Assembly: GCA_002428935.1 (NCBI GenBank)
Contig: DIYG01000081.1
Span: 1 to 16,769 of the forward strand
Length of the DNA: 16,769 nt
From: Halieaceae bacterium UBA6060
GTDB lineage: Bacteria; Pseudomonadota; Gammaproteobacteria; Pseudomonadales; Halieaceae
Reading direction: 5' to 3'
Shown: positions 16,219-16,769 of the stretch, piece after piece
Numbering within the stretch: the stretch's first letter is position 1
Layout of the letters: every line of letters begins with the position of its first letter
Program-made: the position numbers and the translations under genes
The notes under the pieces: generated by a model
Seen by the model: only the letters and a program-made list of their open reading frames with translations
Databases searched by the model: none
Told to the model about the DNA's origin: nothing

Positions 16219-16242
16219 CGTCTGTAGCGCCAAACCTAGAAT
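16212..16242 (+). promoter_or_regulatory. ald: Candidate sigma-70 promoter of ald
   Basis: TTGCAA (16212-16217) and TAGAAT (16237-16242) resemble -35 and -10 elements (4 of 6 and 5 of 6 consensus bases) but are 19 bp apart, longer than ideal. Transcription would start near 16249, leaving about 29 nt before the ald ATG. The -35 lies within a repeat copy, so bound Lrp would touch it. An activator-dependent promoter fits the long spacer. Confidence 0.35.
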
Positions 16243-16277
16243 TTGACCTTCACCAAAACCCGAGACGGAGTCAGAAC

Positions 16278-16769
16278 ATGCTCGTTGGCGTACCCAAAGA
16301 AATCAAAAACCACGAATACCGCATTGGCCTTACCCCCGACGGCGTTGGAGAACTCCTGCGAGGCGGCCATCAGGTGTTAATCGAGAAAGACGGTGGGACC
16401 GCCGTCGGCTTCACGGACCAGGACTACGCAGCCGCCGGCGCAGAGATCAGCTCCACTGCGGATGAAATCTTCCAGCGAGCCGACATGATCGTGAAGGTCA
16501 AAGAACCGCAACCGGACGAGTGCCGTAAGCTTCGGCCCGGTCAGATTCTGTTTACCTACCTCCATTTGGCCCCGGATCCCGAGCAAGCCAGGCTGTTACT
16601 TGAGTCCGGCGCCAGCTGCGTGGCCTATGAAACGGTAACCAGCGCGGCGGGAGGACTCCCGCTCCTGGCCCCCATGAGCGAGGTTGCGGGGCGCATGGCC
16701 GTGCAGGCGGGGTGTCACAGTCTGGAGAAGGCCCAGGGCGGCAGCGGTGTTCTTCTCGGTGGCGTTCCC
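16278..16769 (+). CDS. ald: Alanine dehydrogenase, N-terminal part
   Basis: The first 164 codons of an L-alanine dehydrogenase, which converts L-alanine, NAD+ and water to pyruvate, ammonia and NADH in the cytosol. It is open to the window end; the whole protein should be near 370 residues. It begins MLVGVPKEIKNHEYRIGLTP and continues with MIVKVKEPQPDE (70-81), LFTYLHLAPD (91-100), SLPLL-type substrate-loop sequence and PMSEVAGRMAVQAG. Arg15, Lys75 and His96 match the known substrate and catalytic residues of the family at the same numbering. GGAG at 16267-16270 lies 7 nt before ATG. It is divergent from lrp, so Lrp control by amino-acid supply is expected. The NAD-binding domain and the catalytic Asp lie mostly beyond the window. 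Confidence 0.95.
   Translation, partial: MLVGVPKEIKNHEYRIGLTPDGVGELLRGGHQVLIEKDGGTAVGFTDQDYAAAGAEISSTADEIFQRADMIVKVKEPQPDECRKLRPGQILFTYLHLAPDPEQARLLLESGASCVAYETVTSAAGGLPLLAPMSEVAGRMAVQAGCHSLEKAQGGSGVLLGGVP

Noticed and set aside
16096..16233. 46-residue N-terminal extension of Lrp
   Set aside because: It translates AT-rich intergenic DNA; the internal ATG gives the usual Lrp length and has a GAGGGG site.

Overview
The window reads as a chromosomal segment of a marine-type gammaproteobacterium, possibly the Halieaceae (OM60/NOR5) group. The indications are moderately high GC by eye, two large TonB-dependent receptors, a divergent lrp/ald pair whose Lrp closely resembles the enterobacterial protein, and NhaC-, LuxR-LAL- and DUF917-type genes. 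The family placement is inference. No tRNA, rRNA, CRISPR array, transposase or integrase was seen, and codon use looks uniform by eye.

Layout: (1) 3-1441, plus strand: the C-terminal end of a YjiH-type membrane protein, a VOC/PhnB-like protein and a small four-helix membrane protein that seems to start at ATC. A clean bidirectional terminator (1502-1530) separates these from (2) a minus-strand block, 1551-5770: a 1032-aa TonB-dependent receptor and a PhzF-family protein. (3) 5973-15607, plus strand: an NhaC-type antiporter with an unusual soluble insert, a MalT-like (LAL) LuxR regulator, then a tight cluster of a second TonB-dependent receptor, a HyuA-type hydantoinase/oxoprolinase and a DUF917 protein. 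(4) Minus-strand lrp, convergent with DUF917 and divergent from plus-strand ald (cut by the window end).

The most interesting part is 7932-15607. Receptor, HyuA-like and DUF917 genes are 14 and 5 bp apart, and the DUF917 ribosome-binding site lies in the last bases of the hyuA-like gene, so they look like one operon. A ligand-sensing type of regulator sits just upstream, and the gap between them carries a GC-rich tandem repeat that could be its operator. Together they suggest regulated outer-membrane uptake and ring-processing of a hydantoin-, thiohydantoin- or oxoproline-like compound. The substrate cannot be read from sequence. No HyuB subunit, cyclic amidohydrolase or carbamoylase lies in the window.

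The lrp/ald intergenic region is AT-rich. It carries a 15-bp direct repeat spaced 48 bp apart and an 18-bp inverted repeat, consistent with an Lrp-controlled alanine dehydrogenase.
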